Assembly (NCBI GenBank): GCA_029256725.1
Contig: JAQSXJ010000022.1
Span: forward strand, 62,001-126,000
Reading direction: 5' to 3'
From: Anaerocolumna sp.
GTDB taxonomy: Bacteria > Bacillota > Clostridia > Lachnospirales > Lachnospiraceae
DNA length: 64,000 bases
This document shows, in pieces, positions 9,413-18,073 of this stretch. Within the stretch, counting starts at the first letter, position 1; each line of letters starts with the position of its first letter. The translations under genes and the position numbers were made by a program. A model generated the notes under the pieces. It worked only from the letters and a program-made list of their open reading frames with translations. It was not told where the DNA came from and did no database searches.

Positions 9413-10465
9413 ATGTTTCACTCATTGAAAATAGGAGATCTTACCGCTAAATTACCGATTATACAAGGTGGAATGGGCGTGGGCATCAGTTTAAGTTCTC
9501 TGGCCGGCGCAGTAGCTGCCAAAGGAGGAATCGGAGTAATATCAACTGCCCAGATAGGTTTTACCGAAGCGGATTATGACAGGAAACCCCTTGAAGCGAA
9601 TTTAAGGATGGTTGGAGAACATATAAGAAGAGCAAGGCAGGCTGCCAAAGGAGGTATCCTGGGTGTTAATATCATGGTTGCTACCAAGAATTATGAAATG
9701 TATGTAAAAGAAGCAGTAAAGAGCGGCATTGATATTATTATTTCAGGAGCAGGTCTTCCGACTGAGCTGCCGGCATTAGTAAAGGGAACGAAAACAAAGA
9801 TTATTCCCATTATATCCTCTTTAAAGGGAGCCAGGGTACTTCTAAAGCTCTGGGACAGAAAAGAGAATACCGCACCGGATGCAGTGCTTATTGAGGGACC
9901 CAAAGCCGGAGGGCATTTAGGCTTTACAGCAGAGGAGATTCAGAATCATGACGAGACCGCCTACAAGAAAGAAGTAGAAGATATCGTCAGTCTTGTAAAA
10001 GAATACAGCGAGAAGTATGAAAAGGATATACCGGTTATCACAGCAGGTGGAATTCTGAATAAGCAGGACATGGAAGAATATTTTTCTCTTGGTGTCAAGG
10101 GCATACAGGTGGCTACGAAATTCGTGACCACGGAGGAATGTGATGCCGATTATCGTTATAAAGAAGCCTATATAAACTGTAAAAAAGAAGATATCGTAAT
10201 TGTAAAAAGCCCTGTGGGAATGCCCGGCAGAGCTATAAGGAATGATTTTATTGAAAAGACACTCCTTGGCAGGGTTCCGGTTAATCATTGCCACGGCTGC
10301 ATAAAGACCTGCAACCCAAAGGAAACCCCTTATTGTATAACAGAAGCATTGATCAATGCAGCAAAAGGAAATATTCAGAAAGCCTTGCTATTCTGTGGGG
10401 CCAACGCATATCTTGAAGACAGGATAAGAACCGTTGAGGATGTGCTTGGGGATTATTTTGGCTAG
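9413..10465 (+). CDS. NAD(P)H-dependent flavin oxidoreductase, nitronate monooxygenase/FabK type
   Basis: A 350-residue FMN-binding TIM-barrel enzyme. The N-terminal LPIIQGGMGVGIS, the AKGGIGVIS segment, VLIEGPKAGGHLGF (general base His region) and IPVITAGGI with GVKGIQVATKFVTTEECDAD match the 2-nitropropane dioxygenase/FabK superfamily. A C-terminal cysteine-containing region (CHGCIKTCNPKETPYC) is typical for the clostridial subgroup. ATG 9413 is chosen because agaggaa precedes it; the longer TTG-start form has no such site. Whether it oxidises nitronates or reduces enoyl-thioesters is not decided by sequence alone. It stands alone between two terminators. Confidence 0.87.
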   Translation: MFHSLKIGDLTAKLPIIQGGMGVGISLSSLAGAVAAKGGIGVISTAQIGFTEADYDRKPLEANLRMVGEHIRRARQAAKGGILGVNIMVATKNYEMYVKEAVKSGIDIIISGAGLPTELPALVKGTKTKIIPIISSLKGARVLLKLWDRKENTAPDAVLIEGPKAGGHLGFTAEEIQNHDETAYKKEVEDIVSLVKEYSEKYEKDIPVITAGGILNKQDMEEYFSLGVKGIQVATKFVTTEECDADYRYKEAYINCKKEDIVIVKSPVGMPGRAIRNDFIEKTLLGRVPVNHCHGCIKTCNPKETPYCITEALINAAKGNIQKALLFCGANAYLEDRIRTVEDVLGDYFG

Positions 10466-10474
10466 AATAGAGCA

Positions 10475-10516
10475 TACAGGAGCAGCAGCTATGTTATAGT
10501 CTGTTGCTCCTGTTTT
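10475..10516 (+). terminator. Terminator after flavin oxidoreductase
   Basis: acaggagcagcag pairs with the downstream ctgttgctcctgt, followed by tttgttgg. The stem ends 10 bases after the stop codon. Confidence 0.7.
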
Positions 10517-10678
10517 GTTGGGAAGTATAATTTTTGTCATAATTTGTATTAGCTTCCGGCTGAATGAGGTATTGACTTAAGGGCGAACGGTCTCTTTATG
10601 TTATTGATTATATTGGCTGGATTTGGTACTATATTCCTATTAAGCAATGACTTAGGGTAAAATAGGGAGGAAACAATA

Positions 10679-12199
10679 GTGTCTAATATACGAAAGAAAG
10701 TTTTGGCTTTTGCAGCAGTTTTTGTTGCAATCTTTTTATTATCACAAACCGACGCTTACGCCTATAATAATTTTAGTAGTATGAGTAGGGATTTTGATAT
10801 TATGCATACTGGTAGATATTATGAGTATGTAATGCCTAAGGATGGACAGATTAAATTCAACGCAAATGTAAAAAATATTGGTAGTGTACCAGGTACATTA
10901 ACAATAAGTATTACAAAAGATTATTTATTGGTTTCTGAAACGGTTATTCAATTTACAGACATTAGTGATAGTACGCCTGTAACAGATACAATTATAGACT
11001 TGAAGAAAGGGACTTATGGGATTCGATGTGAATTGGAAAATGATAGTGGTGATTTAACATATACTGCTATATCACTATATTGTTCGCAGGAAATTCTTCC
11101 AACTGTTCCGGAAAATATTTCTCTACTAAAGGTAAATAGGGCTGATTCATTCGAAGAAATAGTAAGAAAAGATTACGAAGAGCTTAAGTTCGGAGATGGA
11201 GAGAATACAGATATTATTATTCCTTTTAAGGTTAAAAATGGTGATGGATTATACATTTCACTTGGCGAAAAAAATGGTGGTTTCAACTATATACAAGGAT
11301 CAATTTATAAGGATAAAGAGTGTACGACCCCTGTCGGGAAAAGCTTCAGATTTAATTATGGTGATGAATATCAAGATTATTTCAGAAGCTTAGCAGGTGC
11401 AGGTACTTATTATATAAAGTTTACCTCTAATAATTATGATGCAGTGGGGGTGACATCCTTTCTTGTTAAGCTTTATGAAGTAAATAGTAATGCCAGAACT
11501 ATGACCAGCGGTAAGAGTACCTTAGCCTATCAGGATAAAGAAGGTAAAAAGATAAGATATAAAGTAACTGTAAAATCTAAGAGTATACTGGGAGTTGTAG
11601 TAACACCCTTTGTTAATTCCGGAGGTGGATATGCAACCTTTAGCTTACTGGATAAGGATGGGAAAGTTATATCCAGAAGCAGCGAGGTATACGCCAGAAA
11701 AGATGACGACAATAAGGAATATATCAGTGAAAAAATGTATACTGTTCCTGCCGGTACATACTATGTGCAAGTAACTTCCTCCTGTAACCTGTATCAATTA
11801 AAATACATTGATTTTGGTATAGTAAAAAATGCAGGTGCTACAAAGAGCAAGGCAAAAAAACTTAAAGTAATGCAAACACAGGGAGCGGGTTATTTTCTAT
11901 ATACAGACAAAACATCTGTTGTTGACTGGTATAAATTTACTTTATCATCCAATCAATATGTAAAATTATACATGCAATACTACCTGGATGGATATTTTGA
12001 TTATGAAATTCTGAATGCAAAGGGAAAGGTATTGTATAAATTAAGTGAACAAGGGGATATAACGCAAGGGAATATAGTGCACTGGTGTAGTAATACTTAC
12101 AGCAAAGGTACTTATTATATAAAGGTATATAAGAAAGGAAAATCCAGCTCCTTAACATATAAATTTGCACTATTTGATTCTCCTTACGGAGAGTATTGA
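10679..12199 (+). CDS. Secreted protein with repeated beta-sandwich (PPC-like) domains
   Basis: A 506-residue exported protein with a Sec signal peptide (basic MSNIRKK, hydrophobic core, cleavage near TDAYA). The mature part contains three to four repeats ending in GTYYIKFTS, GTYYVQVTS and GTYYIKVYKKG, spaced by roughly 120 residues, which resemble bacterial pre-peptidase C-terminal domains or similar jelly-roll modules. No catalytic motif or anchor is seen, so it is probably released or cell-wall associated. GTG start with agggagg 8 bases upstream. Function is not recognised; a role in surface binding is only suggested by domain type. Confidence 0.75.
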   Translation: MSNIRKKVLAFAAVFVAIFLLSQTDAYAYNNFSSMSRDFDIMHTGRYYEYVMPKDGQIKFNANVKNIGSVPGTLTISITKDYLLVSETVIQFTDISDSTPVTDTIIDLKKGTYGIRCELENDSGDLTYTAISLYCSQEILPTVPENISLLKVNRADSFEEIVRKDYEELKFGDGENTDIIIPFKVKNGDGLYISLGEKNGGFNYIQGSIYKDKECTTPVGKSFRFNYGDEYQDYFRSLAGAGTYYIKFTSNNYDAVGVTSFLVKLYEVNSNARTMTSGKSTLAYQDKEGKKIRYKVTVKSKSILGVVVTPFVNSGGGYATFSLLDKDGKVISRSSEVYARKDDDNKEYISEKMYTVPAGTYYVQVTSSCNLYQLKYIDFGIVKNAGATKSKAKKLKVMQTQGAGYFLYTDKTSVVDWYKFTLSSNQYVKLYMQYYLDGYFDYEILNAKGKVLYKLSEQGDITQGNIVHWCSNTYSKGTYYIKVYKKGKSSSLTYKFALFDSPYGEY

Positions 12200-12339
12200 T
12201 TTTTCTTAGTAAACGACTTGAAGTACGTAAAAGTTGATTATGACAGTTATACAGCCAATTACAAATAGCAGCGTGTTAATAAAAATTTTATGTGTAATAA
12301 GCCCCAATTATTTTCTTACCAAATAAAGATAAAATTAAC

Positions 12340-12368
12340 TTGCCAAGCTTTACAAAATATGATAAAAT
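12340..12368 (+). promoter_or_regulatory. Promoter of the rpsF-ssb-rpsR operon
   Basis: TTGCCA at 12340-12345 and TAAAAT at 12363-12368 with 17-bp spacing, about 75 bases upstream of the rpsF start. The leader between carries no recognisable terminator. Confidence 0.6.
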
Positions 12369-12446
12369 ACATATTTGTGATATGTTATAAATAATTTTCC
12401 TTGCTCTTTCCATACAAAGGGATTCCATAAGGAGGTGCAGACAACT

Positions 12447-13103
12447 ATGAACCAATATGAATTATCCTTAGTTGTAAATGCAAAAATCGAAGACGAAGCC
12501 AGAAACGCAACAGTGGAAGCCGTTAAAGAACTTATTACAAGATTCGGCGGCAACATTACAAACATTGATGAATGGGGCAAGAAGAAATTAGCTTACGAAG
12601 TTCAGAAAATGAAAGAAGGCTTTTATTATTTTATCCAATTCGATGCTGATTCAACATGCCCAGGCGAAGTTGAAGATCGTATTCGCATTATGGAAAATGT
12701 AATCAGATTCTTATGCATTAGACAAGGGGAGAATTCCACAGCGATTGCCAGATATAGCCTGGCAGTAGACCGCAGATTTAAAAGACCCGGAGAAGCAGAT
12801 GCGGATTTTATCAATTGCGTAAGCTTTGGTAAAAGTGCAGAATTTGCTGAAAAGTATTTTAAACAAGGAACTAAGATTGCTGTTACAGGAAGAATCCAGA
12901 CAGGCAGTTATACTAACAAAGATGGGCAGAAAGTATATACAACGGATGTAGTAGTAGAAGAACAGGAATTTGCAGAGAGCAAAGGTTCATCGAATAACGA
13001 ATCCGGCTATCAGCAGACCCAGAGGCCAACACCTAGCCAAGCCGTAGGCGACGGATTTATGAATATCCCTGACGGACTGGATGAGGAGCTGCCATTTAGT
13101 TAA
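12447..13103 (+). CDS. Ribosomal protein S6 fused in frame to single-stranded DNA-binding protein
   Basis: One 218-residue reading frame joins two proteins that are normally separate neighbours. Residues 1-93 are S6 (starts MNQYELSLVVNAK, ends ENVIRFLCIRQ), lacking only its last few residues. Residues 94-218 are SSB from GENSTAIARYSLAVDRRF through the OB fold (INCVSFGKSAEFAEKYF, TGRIQTGSYTNKDGQKVYTT), the flexible linker and the acidic tip DGLDEELPFS that recruits SSB partners. Missing are the S6 stop, the intergenic gap, the ssb SD and start and about the first 20 SSB residues (first beta strand). ggaggtg precedes ATG 12447. The junction is near 12723-12728. rpsR follows at normal spacing. 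Either a real deletion fusion or an assembly error. Confidence 0.85.
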   Translation: MNQYELSLVVNAKIEDEARNATVEAVKELITRFGGNITNIDEWGKKKLAYEVQKMKEGFYYFIQFDADSTCPGEVEDRIRIMENVIRFLCIRQGENSTAIARYSLAVDRRFKRPGEADADFINCVSFGKSAEFAEKYFKQGTKIAVTGRIQTGSYTNKDGQKVYTTDVVVEEQEFAESKGSSNNESGYQQTQRPTPSQAVGDGFMNIPDGLDEELPFS

Positions 13104-13156
13104 AAGCATAAAGAATAGAGAATAATCAGTTATTCATTGGATAAGGAGGTCAAGTC

Positions 13157-13441
13157 ATGGCATACAATAAAAATGACAGAAACAATAGAGATGATAAAGG
13201 CGATTCACCTATGAGAAGAAGAAATACTCGTAGAAGAAAAAAGGTTTGCGTATTCTGTGCGGATAAGAACCATACAGGAATTGACTATAAGGATGTTAAC
13301 AAGTTAAAGAGATACGTATCCGAAAGAGGTAAGATTCTTCCTAGAAGAATTACCGGAAACTGTGCAAAACATCAGAGAGCTCTTACAGTATCTATTAAGA
13401 GAGCAAGACACATTGCACTTATGCCTTACACACTGGATTAA
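13157..13441 (+). CDS. rpsR: 30S ribosomal protein S18
   Basis: A 94-residue basic protein with the conserved S18 core: [61 protein letters not shown] is readable across residues 31-91. S18 binds S6 on the 30S platform, which explains its place after the S6/SSB gene. Strong SD aaggagg 10 bases before ATG. An N-terminal hydrophilic extension of about 25 residues is usual for clostridia. A perfect terminator follows, closing the operon. Confidence 0.97.
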   Translation: MAYNKNDRNNRDDKGDSPMRRRNTRRRKKVCVFCADKNHTGIDYKDVNKLKRYVSERGKILPRRITGNCAKHQRALTVSIKRARHIALMPYTLD

Positions 13442-13450
13442 TAATGAAAA

Positions 13451-13482
13451 GCCGTTACATGACTTATGTAACGGCTTTTTTT
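13451..13482 (+). terminator. Terminator of the rpsF-rpsR operon
   Basis: Perfect stem gccgttacat / atgtaacggc with a 5-nt loop followed by seven T residues. Confidence 0.95.
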
Positions 13483-13513
13483 ATATATGTTTAACAATAG
13501 AAAGGACTTTTAT

Positions 13514-14233
13514 ATGAGAAATAATAAATTCAAACTTGTTACCTGTATTTTAATTATTCTTTCAATTCTGTTAATAGATACGAGGCCGAATGCTTTTGCC
13601 GCATCAGTAACAAAAGCAGAATACACGATGAAAAAAGATAAGGTGACTTATAAAGATAATAATGGTAAGGTAAGAGGAATTGTCTATTTTCAATATCCTG
13701 TTATTAAGGGAGAAGCAAGTGCTGCTAAAAAAATCAACGATCTATTAAAAAAAGAAAGTAAAGCCTATATGCAGGATGAGAATGCTAAAAGTTTAAAGGA
13801 ATCTGCAGAAACAGCAATTGTTAATAATTCTTTTTACAGTGAAGAGGAGCAATATTATTACAAGACAGTCTGCAAGGTGACATATAACGATAATTCGATT
13901 ATAAGCTTGCATATGCAAAATGGTTGGTATGCAGGCGGAGTTTATAATCAGACGGATTATGGATATACCTTTGATTTAAAAAATGGTGATAAGCTCGAAT
14001 TAAAAGATATTGTTCCGGGAACACCGGCAGCAATTAAAAAAAGCATATTGGCTGCCGCAAAAAATTATCTTACTTCTGATAACGATTTTGACAAGGGTGC
14101 CTATGATTATATTAAGTCCTGTAAATTAAAGAATTATAAATTTTATCTAAGCAAGAGTAAAGTATATATTTGTTTTGAAAGTTATGAATTAGGAAGAGGA
14201 ACTGGATGGGATATCTTTTCGATTAAGAGGTAA
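13514..14233 (+). CDS. Secreted DUF3298/DUF4163-type protein
   Basis: A 239-residue exported protein. Signal peptide covers about 1-29 (MRNNKFKLV, hydrophobic core, cleavage after NAFA). The rest resembles the extracytoplasmic region of RsiV-type anti-sigma factors and related proteins: VRGIVYFQYPVIKG at the start of the domain, a central YNQTDYGYTFDLKNGDKLELKDIV, and a late FYLSKSKVYICF strand. It lacks a sigma-factor-binding cytoplasmic domain or a gene for a sigma factor nearby, so it is probably a stand-alone secreted domain that may bind lysozyme or cell-wall ligands. ATG 13514 has aaagga 7 bases upstream; the longer reading from 13487 starts inside the terminator region. Confidence 0.72.
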   Translation: MRNNKFKLVTCILIILSILLIDTRPNAFAASVTKAEYTMKKDKVTYKDNNGKVRGIVYFQYPVIKGEASAAKKINDLLKKESKAYMQDENAKSLKESAETAIVNNSFYSEEEQYYYKTVCKVTYNDNSIISLHMQNGWYAGGVYNQTDYGYTFDLKNGDKLELKDIVPGTPAAIKKSILAAAKNYLTSDNDFDKGAYDYIKSCKLKNYKFYLSKSKVYICFESYELGRGTGWDIFSIKR

Positions 14234-14712
14234 CAGGTAATCGTAGCAGTGAATGAACCAGAATATGGGCAGGTTCAGAAGAATGAAAACAACAAGCTAA
14301 ATATTTTTGAAGCGTTATAAAATGAAAACAGCAAATAACGGTGGCTTTATAGTAAAATGCTTGTGATAGGGATAATTAAATCCAACTGTCCGGCATTTGT
14401 CATCAATCTGCGATAACTATGAAGGAAAAGCAGTTTGTAGTGTGTTATTGATAAGAAAGGGAGGCATTTTAATCACATTCACTATGATATTATAGAGATA
14501 TTTAATAACGGAAACTTTAAAAGCTCTGCTGGTACAGGCAGAGCTTTTAATATATTTGGAGGAACTTTATAGCTGTAATTATAGATTAATATATATTATA
14601 ATAACAGAAAGATAGTTTAGGCAGAATTGTGAAAGGAAAATACGTTATTAATATTTATAGTATTAATAATGGACATATCTTAAGTTGACTTGAGATATAA
14701 AAAGGTAGAAGA
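14234..14712. other. Gene-free interval with one terminator-like hairpin
   Basis: No reading frame with a credible start and family character on either strand. It contains a perfect 12-bp stem at 14518-14549 (described separately) and an AT-rich promoter-like stretch before the pentapeptide-repeat gene (tatattataataac near 14590). Confidence 0.6.
14518..14549. terminator. Hairpin terminator
   Basis: taaaagctctgc (14518-14529) is perfectly complementary to gcagagctttta (14538-14549) with an 8-nt loop. Because both ends are A/T tracts it could work in both directions. The nearest upstream gene ends about 285 bases before, so it may terminate a small unrecognised RNA. Confidence 0.65.
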
Positions 14713-15360
14713 ATGAAGATAAACGAACCGAAAATAACAAGCTTAAGAGAAGCAGGTCCCCTTATAAATCAAATAATTGAACTGCAAGCACTGGAACAAT
14801 CGGCAGAAGGCTTAAAGTTCTCATCAGATTATCTGTCAGGAGAAAATCTGTCAGGTATAGATTATAACTGGGTTGAATTTGACAATTGCAAGCTGGTAAG
14901 CTGCGATTTTAATAAAGCAGGTTTTACCAATGTTTATTTCAAGCACTGTGATATATCGAATTGTATTTTTGAAAACTGCTATTTTAATCAAGTGGAATTT
15001 ATCTCCTGCAAGGGGGTGGGAAGTAAATTTCAGAATTCGACCATCAAGCATGTGCTGATCAACGATGGGAATTTTACCTATGCTAATTTTGAGCATTCAA
15101 AGCTTCAGAAGGTTATGATAACTAATTCTAACTTTAGCAATGCAGCATTGGCAGAATGTATACTGAAAGAGCTTGAACTTCAAAAGGTAACATTTAATAA
15201 CTGTGATTTTTTCAAAACACCTTTAAAAGGAATTGATTTTAGAGATAGCAGTATTGATGGAATCGTATTATCAGACACCTACAAAGAACTGGTTGGGGCA
15301 ATCGTGGATACATATCAAGCTGCAGCCTTAGCCCGCTTTTTAGGAGTTGAGGTTAAATAA
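14713..15360 (+). CDS. Pentapeptide repeat protein
   Basis: A 215-residue protein built from pentapeptide repeats of the A(D/N)LxX kind: runs such as VEFDNCKLVSCDFNKAGF, CDISNCIFENCYFNQVEF, GNFTYANFEHSKL, SNFSNAALAECIL are visible from about 45 to 165. It ends with LKGIDFRDSSIDGIVLS and AAALARFLG, matching the C-terminus of the Qnr/McbG-like group. The fold is a right-handed square beta helix that can mimic DNA. A role in gyrase protection is possible but cannot be claimed from sequence. It is unusually rich in cysteine. SD aaaggtagaaga precedes ATG. Confidence 0.87.
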   Translation: MKINEPKITSLREAGPLINQIIELQALEQSAEGLKFSSDYLSGENLSGIDYNWVEFDNCKLVSCDFNKAGFTNVYFKHCDISNCIFENCYFNQVEFISCKGVGSKFQNSTIKHVLINDGNFTYANFEHSKLQKVMITNSNFSNAALAECILKELELQKVTFNNCDFFKTPLKGIDFRDSSIDGIVLSDTYKELVGAIVDTYQAAALARFLGVEVK

Positions 15361-15529
15361 TTAAACATTTCGCAGCATATTTCTTAAATCTTTAAGTTGT
15401 TATATTTAATGATGTCGATTTTGTAAAAATTAGTAGAATTATTAGGCTCCTTCAACTATAATAGCTAAAAAACCACATGAGTTGAAAGTTTGAAATCTTA
15501 TTAACATGAGAGTAGAAGGAGAAAGCAGA

Positions 15530-17245
15530 ATGGCTGAAGTGCAAAAAGGTATAAAGTTTAGTGAAATGCTCTATGTAAGACCGGATATGGATGAAGTAAT
15601 GACAGGGATGAAGGATTATTTAGAGCGTATTAAGAAGGCTGGCAGCGCCAAGGAGCAGGAGGATTTGTTCAGGGACTATGAAAAAATGGTTTATAAAGCT
15701 GTCACGATGCAGGAAATAAGTGAAGTCAGAGCTTATCTTGATGTAAACGATGAATTTTATAGCAAAGAACAGGAATATTGGGACAATGTACAGCCGGGAA
15801 TAAAAGAATTAGAGACGAAGATACATGAAGCTATGGTAAAATCTCCTTATATTGAAGAACTGAAAGAACGGTTGGGCAATACTATCTTCTATAAATGGGA
15901 AGCAGAAACAAAAGCTATTAATGAATCCATTTTGCCTCTGATGGCGGAAGAAAATGAATTAGTCACAAGATATATGAAACTACTTGCAACAGCTACAGTT
16001 AACTACAAAGGGGAAAAAGTACCTCTATCTAAGATGAAAACATACTTCTATGAAGTTGACCGGGATGAGCGCCGTAATGCTTTATACACCTATAATCATT
16101 GGTTTTATGAGAATAGAGAGGAACTGGATGAGCTTTTTGACAAACTGGTTAAAAACCGTACCAAGCAGGCAAAGGAACTGGGCTTTCAAAGCTATACCGA
16201 ACTTGCATACATACTAAGGGGGCGAATTGGTTATGGTCGTTCAGAGGTTGAAATCTTTCGCCAGGAGGTACTTAAGAAATGGGTTCCTTTCATAGTAGAG
16301 TTAAAAGAAGGACAACGTAAACGTTTGGAGGTGCCTACTTTTCGAATTTATGATTCACCTATGCGGTTCAAAGACGGCAGCCCTGTTATGAAAGTAAAAG
16401 AGGAAGATTTTATCAAAGCAGGCGTTGAAATGTTTCATTTAATGAGTAAAGATACCGGCGAATATATCGATTTTATGCTTGTAAATGAACTAATGGATTT
16501 GTTTGACCGTCCGGGGAAAGCACCTTACGATGGGTTTAGCGTGGATTTTACGGCTTACAACGAGAACTTCATATTTGGCCGTTTTAATGGGAATGAGTCA
16601 GACCTGGAAGTATTTACTCATGAGTTTGGGCATTCTTTTGCAGGTAAGCTTTCCACGGAACAGCCGGAGCTGTTAGTAGAATCCAGGAATCCTCTGGGCC
16701 AGGAAATAGCAGAAACCCATTCAAAGACAATGGAGCTGCTTACCGGCAAGTATGACTATCTGTTCTTTGATGAGTACAACCTGAAAAAATATCAACAGAA
16801 GAAAATTGAGTATTCAGCATATTTTATCAGTTCAATCTGCATCGGAGATGAATTTCAGCACCTGATCTATGATAACCCTGACTTGACACCTGAGGAACGA
16901 AACAGGACATTTGAAGAAATACATAAGAAGTACAATCCTTATATTGATTATTCAGACCTGCCCTTTGATTCCTGGGGTTGTATGTGGCAGGACATGACGG
17001 TTATTTACGCAATGCCTTTCTATCTTATTGACTATGCGCTGGCTCAGACACTGGCCTTCCAATTCTTTGCAGAATCCTTAGAGGACATGGACAGTGCCTG
17101 GAAGCGTTATATTTCATTTTTGAGTGCGGCAGGTACAATGACCTTTCCAGAAATAATTGAGAAGTGTGGACTTCGCTCCCCTTTTGATAAAGACTGTTTT
17201 GACTATATTTATAAGATGGTAAATACTATGCGGGAGAATCTTTAA
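15530..17245 (+). CDS. M3 family oligoendopeptidase
   Basis: A 571-residue cytoplasmic zinc metallopeptidase. The active site H364-E-F-G-H368 lies in VFTHEFGHSFAG, and the third zinc ligand glutamate is in QEIAETHSKTMELL about 28 residues later. The amino-terminal helical half is typical of PepF/thimet-type enzymes that cut short peptides taken up by oligopeptide permeases. The ATG at 15530 has aaggag 8 bases upstream; the ATG at 15506 lacks an SD. Length is normal for the family (about 565-600). Monocistronic, closed by the 17311 hairpin. It could process peptides imported by the Opp system at 31-36 kb. Confidence 0.93.
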   Translation: MAEVQKGIKFSEMLYVRPDMDEVMTGMKDYLERIKKAGSAKEQEDLFRDYEKMVYKAVTMQEISEVRAYLDVNDEFYSKEQEYWDNVQPGIKELETKIHEAMVKSPYIEELKERLGNTIFYKWEAETKAINESILPLMAEENELVTRYMKLLATATVNYKGEKVPLSKMKTYFYEVDRDERRNALYTYNHWFYENREELDELFDKLVKNRTKQAKELGFQSYTELAYILRGRIGYGRSEVEIFRQEVLKKWVPFIVELKEGQRKRLEVPTFRIYDSPMRFKDGSPVMKVKEEDFIKAGVEMFHLMSKDTGEYIDFMLVNELMDLFDRPGKAPYDGFSVDFTAYNENFIFGRFNGNESDLEVFTHEFGHSFAGKLSTEQPELLVESRNPLGQEIAETHSKTMELLTGKYDYLFFDEYNLKKYQQKKIEYSAYFISSICIGDEFQHLIYDNPDLTPEERNRTFEEIHKKYNPYIDYSDLPFDSWGCMWQDMTVIYAMPFYLIDYALAQTLAFQFFAESLEDMDSAWKRYISFLSAAGTMTFPEIIEKCGLRSPFDKDCFDYIYKMVNTMRENL

Positions 17246-17310
17246 TTTACAATTAATATAATTGACTTGATTGTAAAAGGGTCAGTGTTTTACAAGAGGT
17301 GGAAAATTAC

Positions 17311-17372
17311 ACAAACCAGAAAGAACATCTTGTGCCTTTTCATAGGCGAATTCGTTCTTTCTGGTTTTTTAC
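17311..17372 (+). terminator. Terminator after M3 peptidase, related to the 54.8/59.0 kb repeat family
   Basis: acaaaccagaaagaac pairs with gttctttctggtttttt. The loop contains cataggcgaattcg. Arm and loop both resemble the large inverted-repeat elements at 54.8 and 59.0 kb (acaaaacagaaagaac and cataggcgcattcg), so this is probably a truncated or ancestral member used as terminator. Confidence 0.75.
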
Positions 17373-17870
17373 AATTTGCCTGTACTCATATGGAGGCAGT
17401 ACTTTTGATGTTCAAATCATAATTTATTAGTTTATAAAAGCTATTCTTTTATAGTGTTGAGGATTATGTTGAGTAAGGGTGGCATTCATGTTAGTTTCGA
17501 TGTTATGCTATTTTATGGCTGCGTCTTTGAATCTTAACTTTAGAGTCATCATCTTTAAATCACCAACTTCGAATCATTATTTTTGAATCAAAGTCTTTGA
17601 GTTACCTCTTTAAGACATCAACTTTAAACACCATTTTTGAACCTAAGTCTTTGAGTTACCTCTTAGACATCAACTTCTAAACACCAACTTCGGATATCAG
17701 TCAATAAATCTCATGCTAATAATCTCAGTCGCTGATCTCTCTGTAACTTTTTTCTTTGGATATTATCATTCTTATATTTAGTCTTTGAAGCTCTTTTTTT
17801 GGCCCCCTATATCTGCATCTCAATACCTCAATATCAAATATCACATAAATATATCCTAAGCTATACGGAA
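17373..17870. other. Gene-free, repeat-containing interval upstream of the nitrogenase-like cluster
   Basis: No credible coding sequence on either strand. The composition is skewed to short recurring words such as tttgaatc, catcaact, aacacca and tctttgag, which look like decayed tandem repeats. The clearest pair is listed at 17579-17684. No NifH-like or binding-protein gene is present here. Confidence 0.6.
17579..17684. repeat. 54-bp imperfect tandem repeat
   Basis: atttttgaatcaaagtcttt at 17579 is repeated as atttttgaacctaagtcttt at 17633; both continue with gagttacctctt, agacatcaact and aaacacc. Two nearly identical units with a 54-bp period, flanked by more degenerate relatives. Confidence 0.8.
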
Positions 17871-17871
17871 A

Positions 17872-17961
17872 GTTGGTATAGATTAAGATTAGACAAACAC
17901 CTTAAAGAAAGCGAAATAACTGATATGTTTTAATTGACAAAATATACCAACGTGTTATAAT
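17872..17961 (+). promoter_or_regulatory. Promoter and possible operator of the nitrogenase-like cluster
   Basis: TTGACA at 17934-17939 and TATAAT at 17956-17961, 16-bp spacing. The spacer contains tataccaac (17943-17951), whose inverse gttggtata occurs at 17872-17880, giving a pair of inverted half-sites 70 bp apart, one exactly between -35 and -10. This suggests repression, possibly with looping. The regulator is unknown. Confidence 0.6.
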
Positions 17962-18073
17962 CTACAAACAAATACATATAAAATAATATGAATACTATGA
18001 TATAAATTATGAATAAATGTGACCAAATGCAGTTTATTTTATAATTTACATATAGGCTTTCAAAGGAGGTTAT

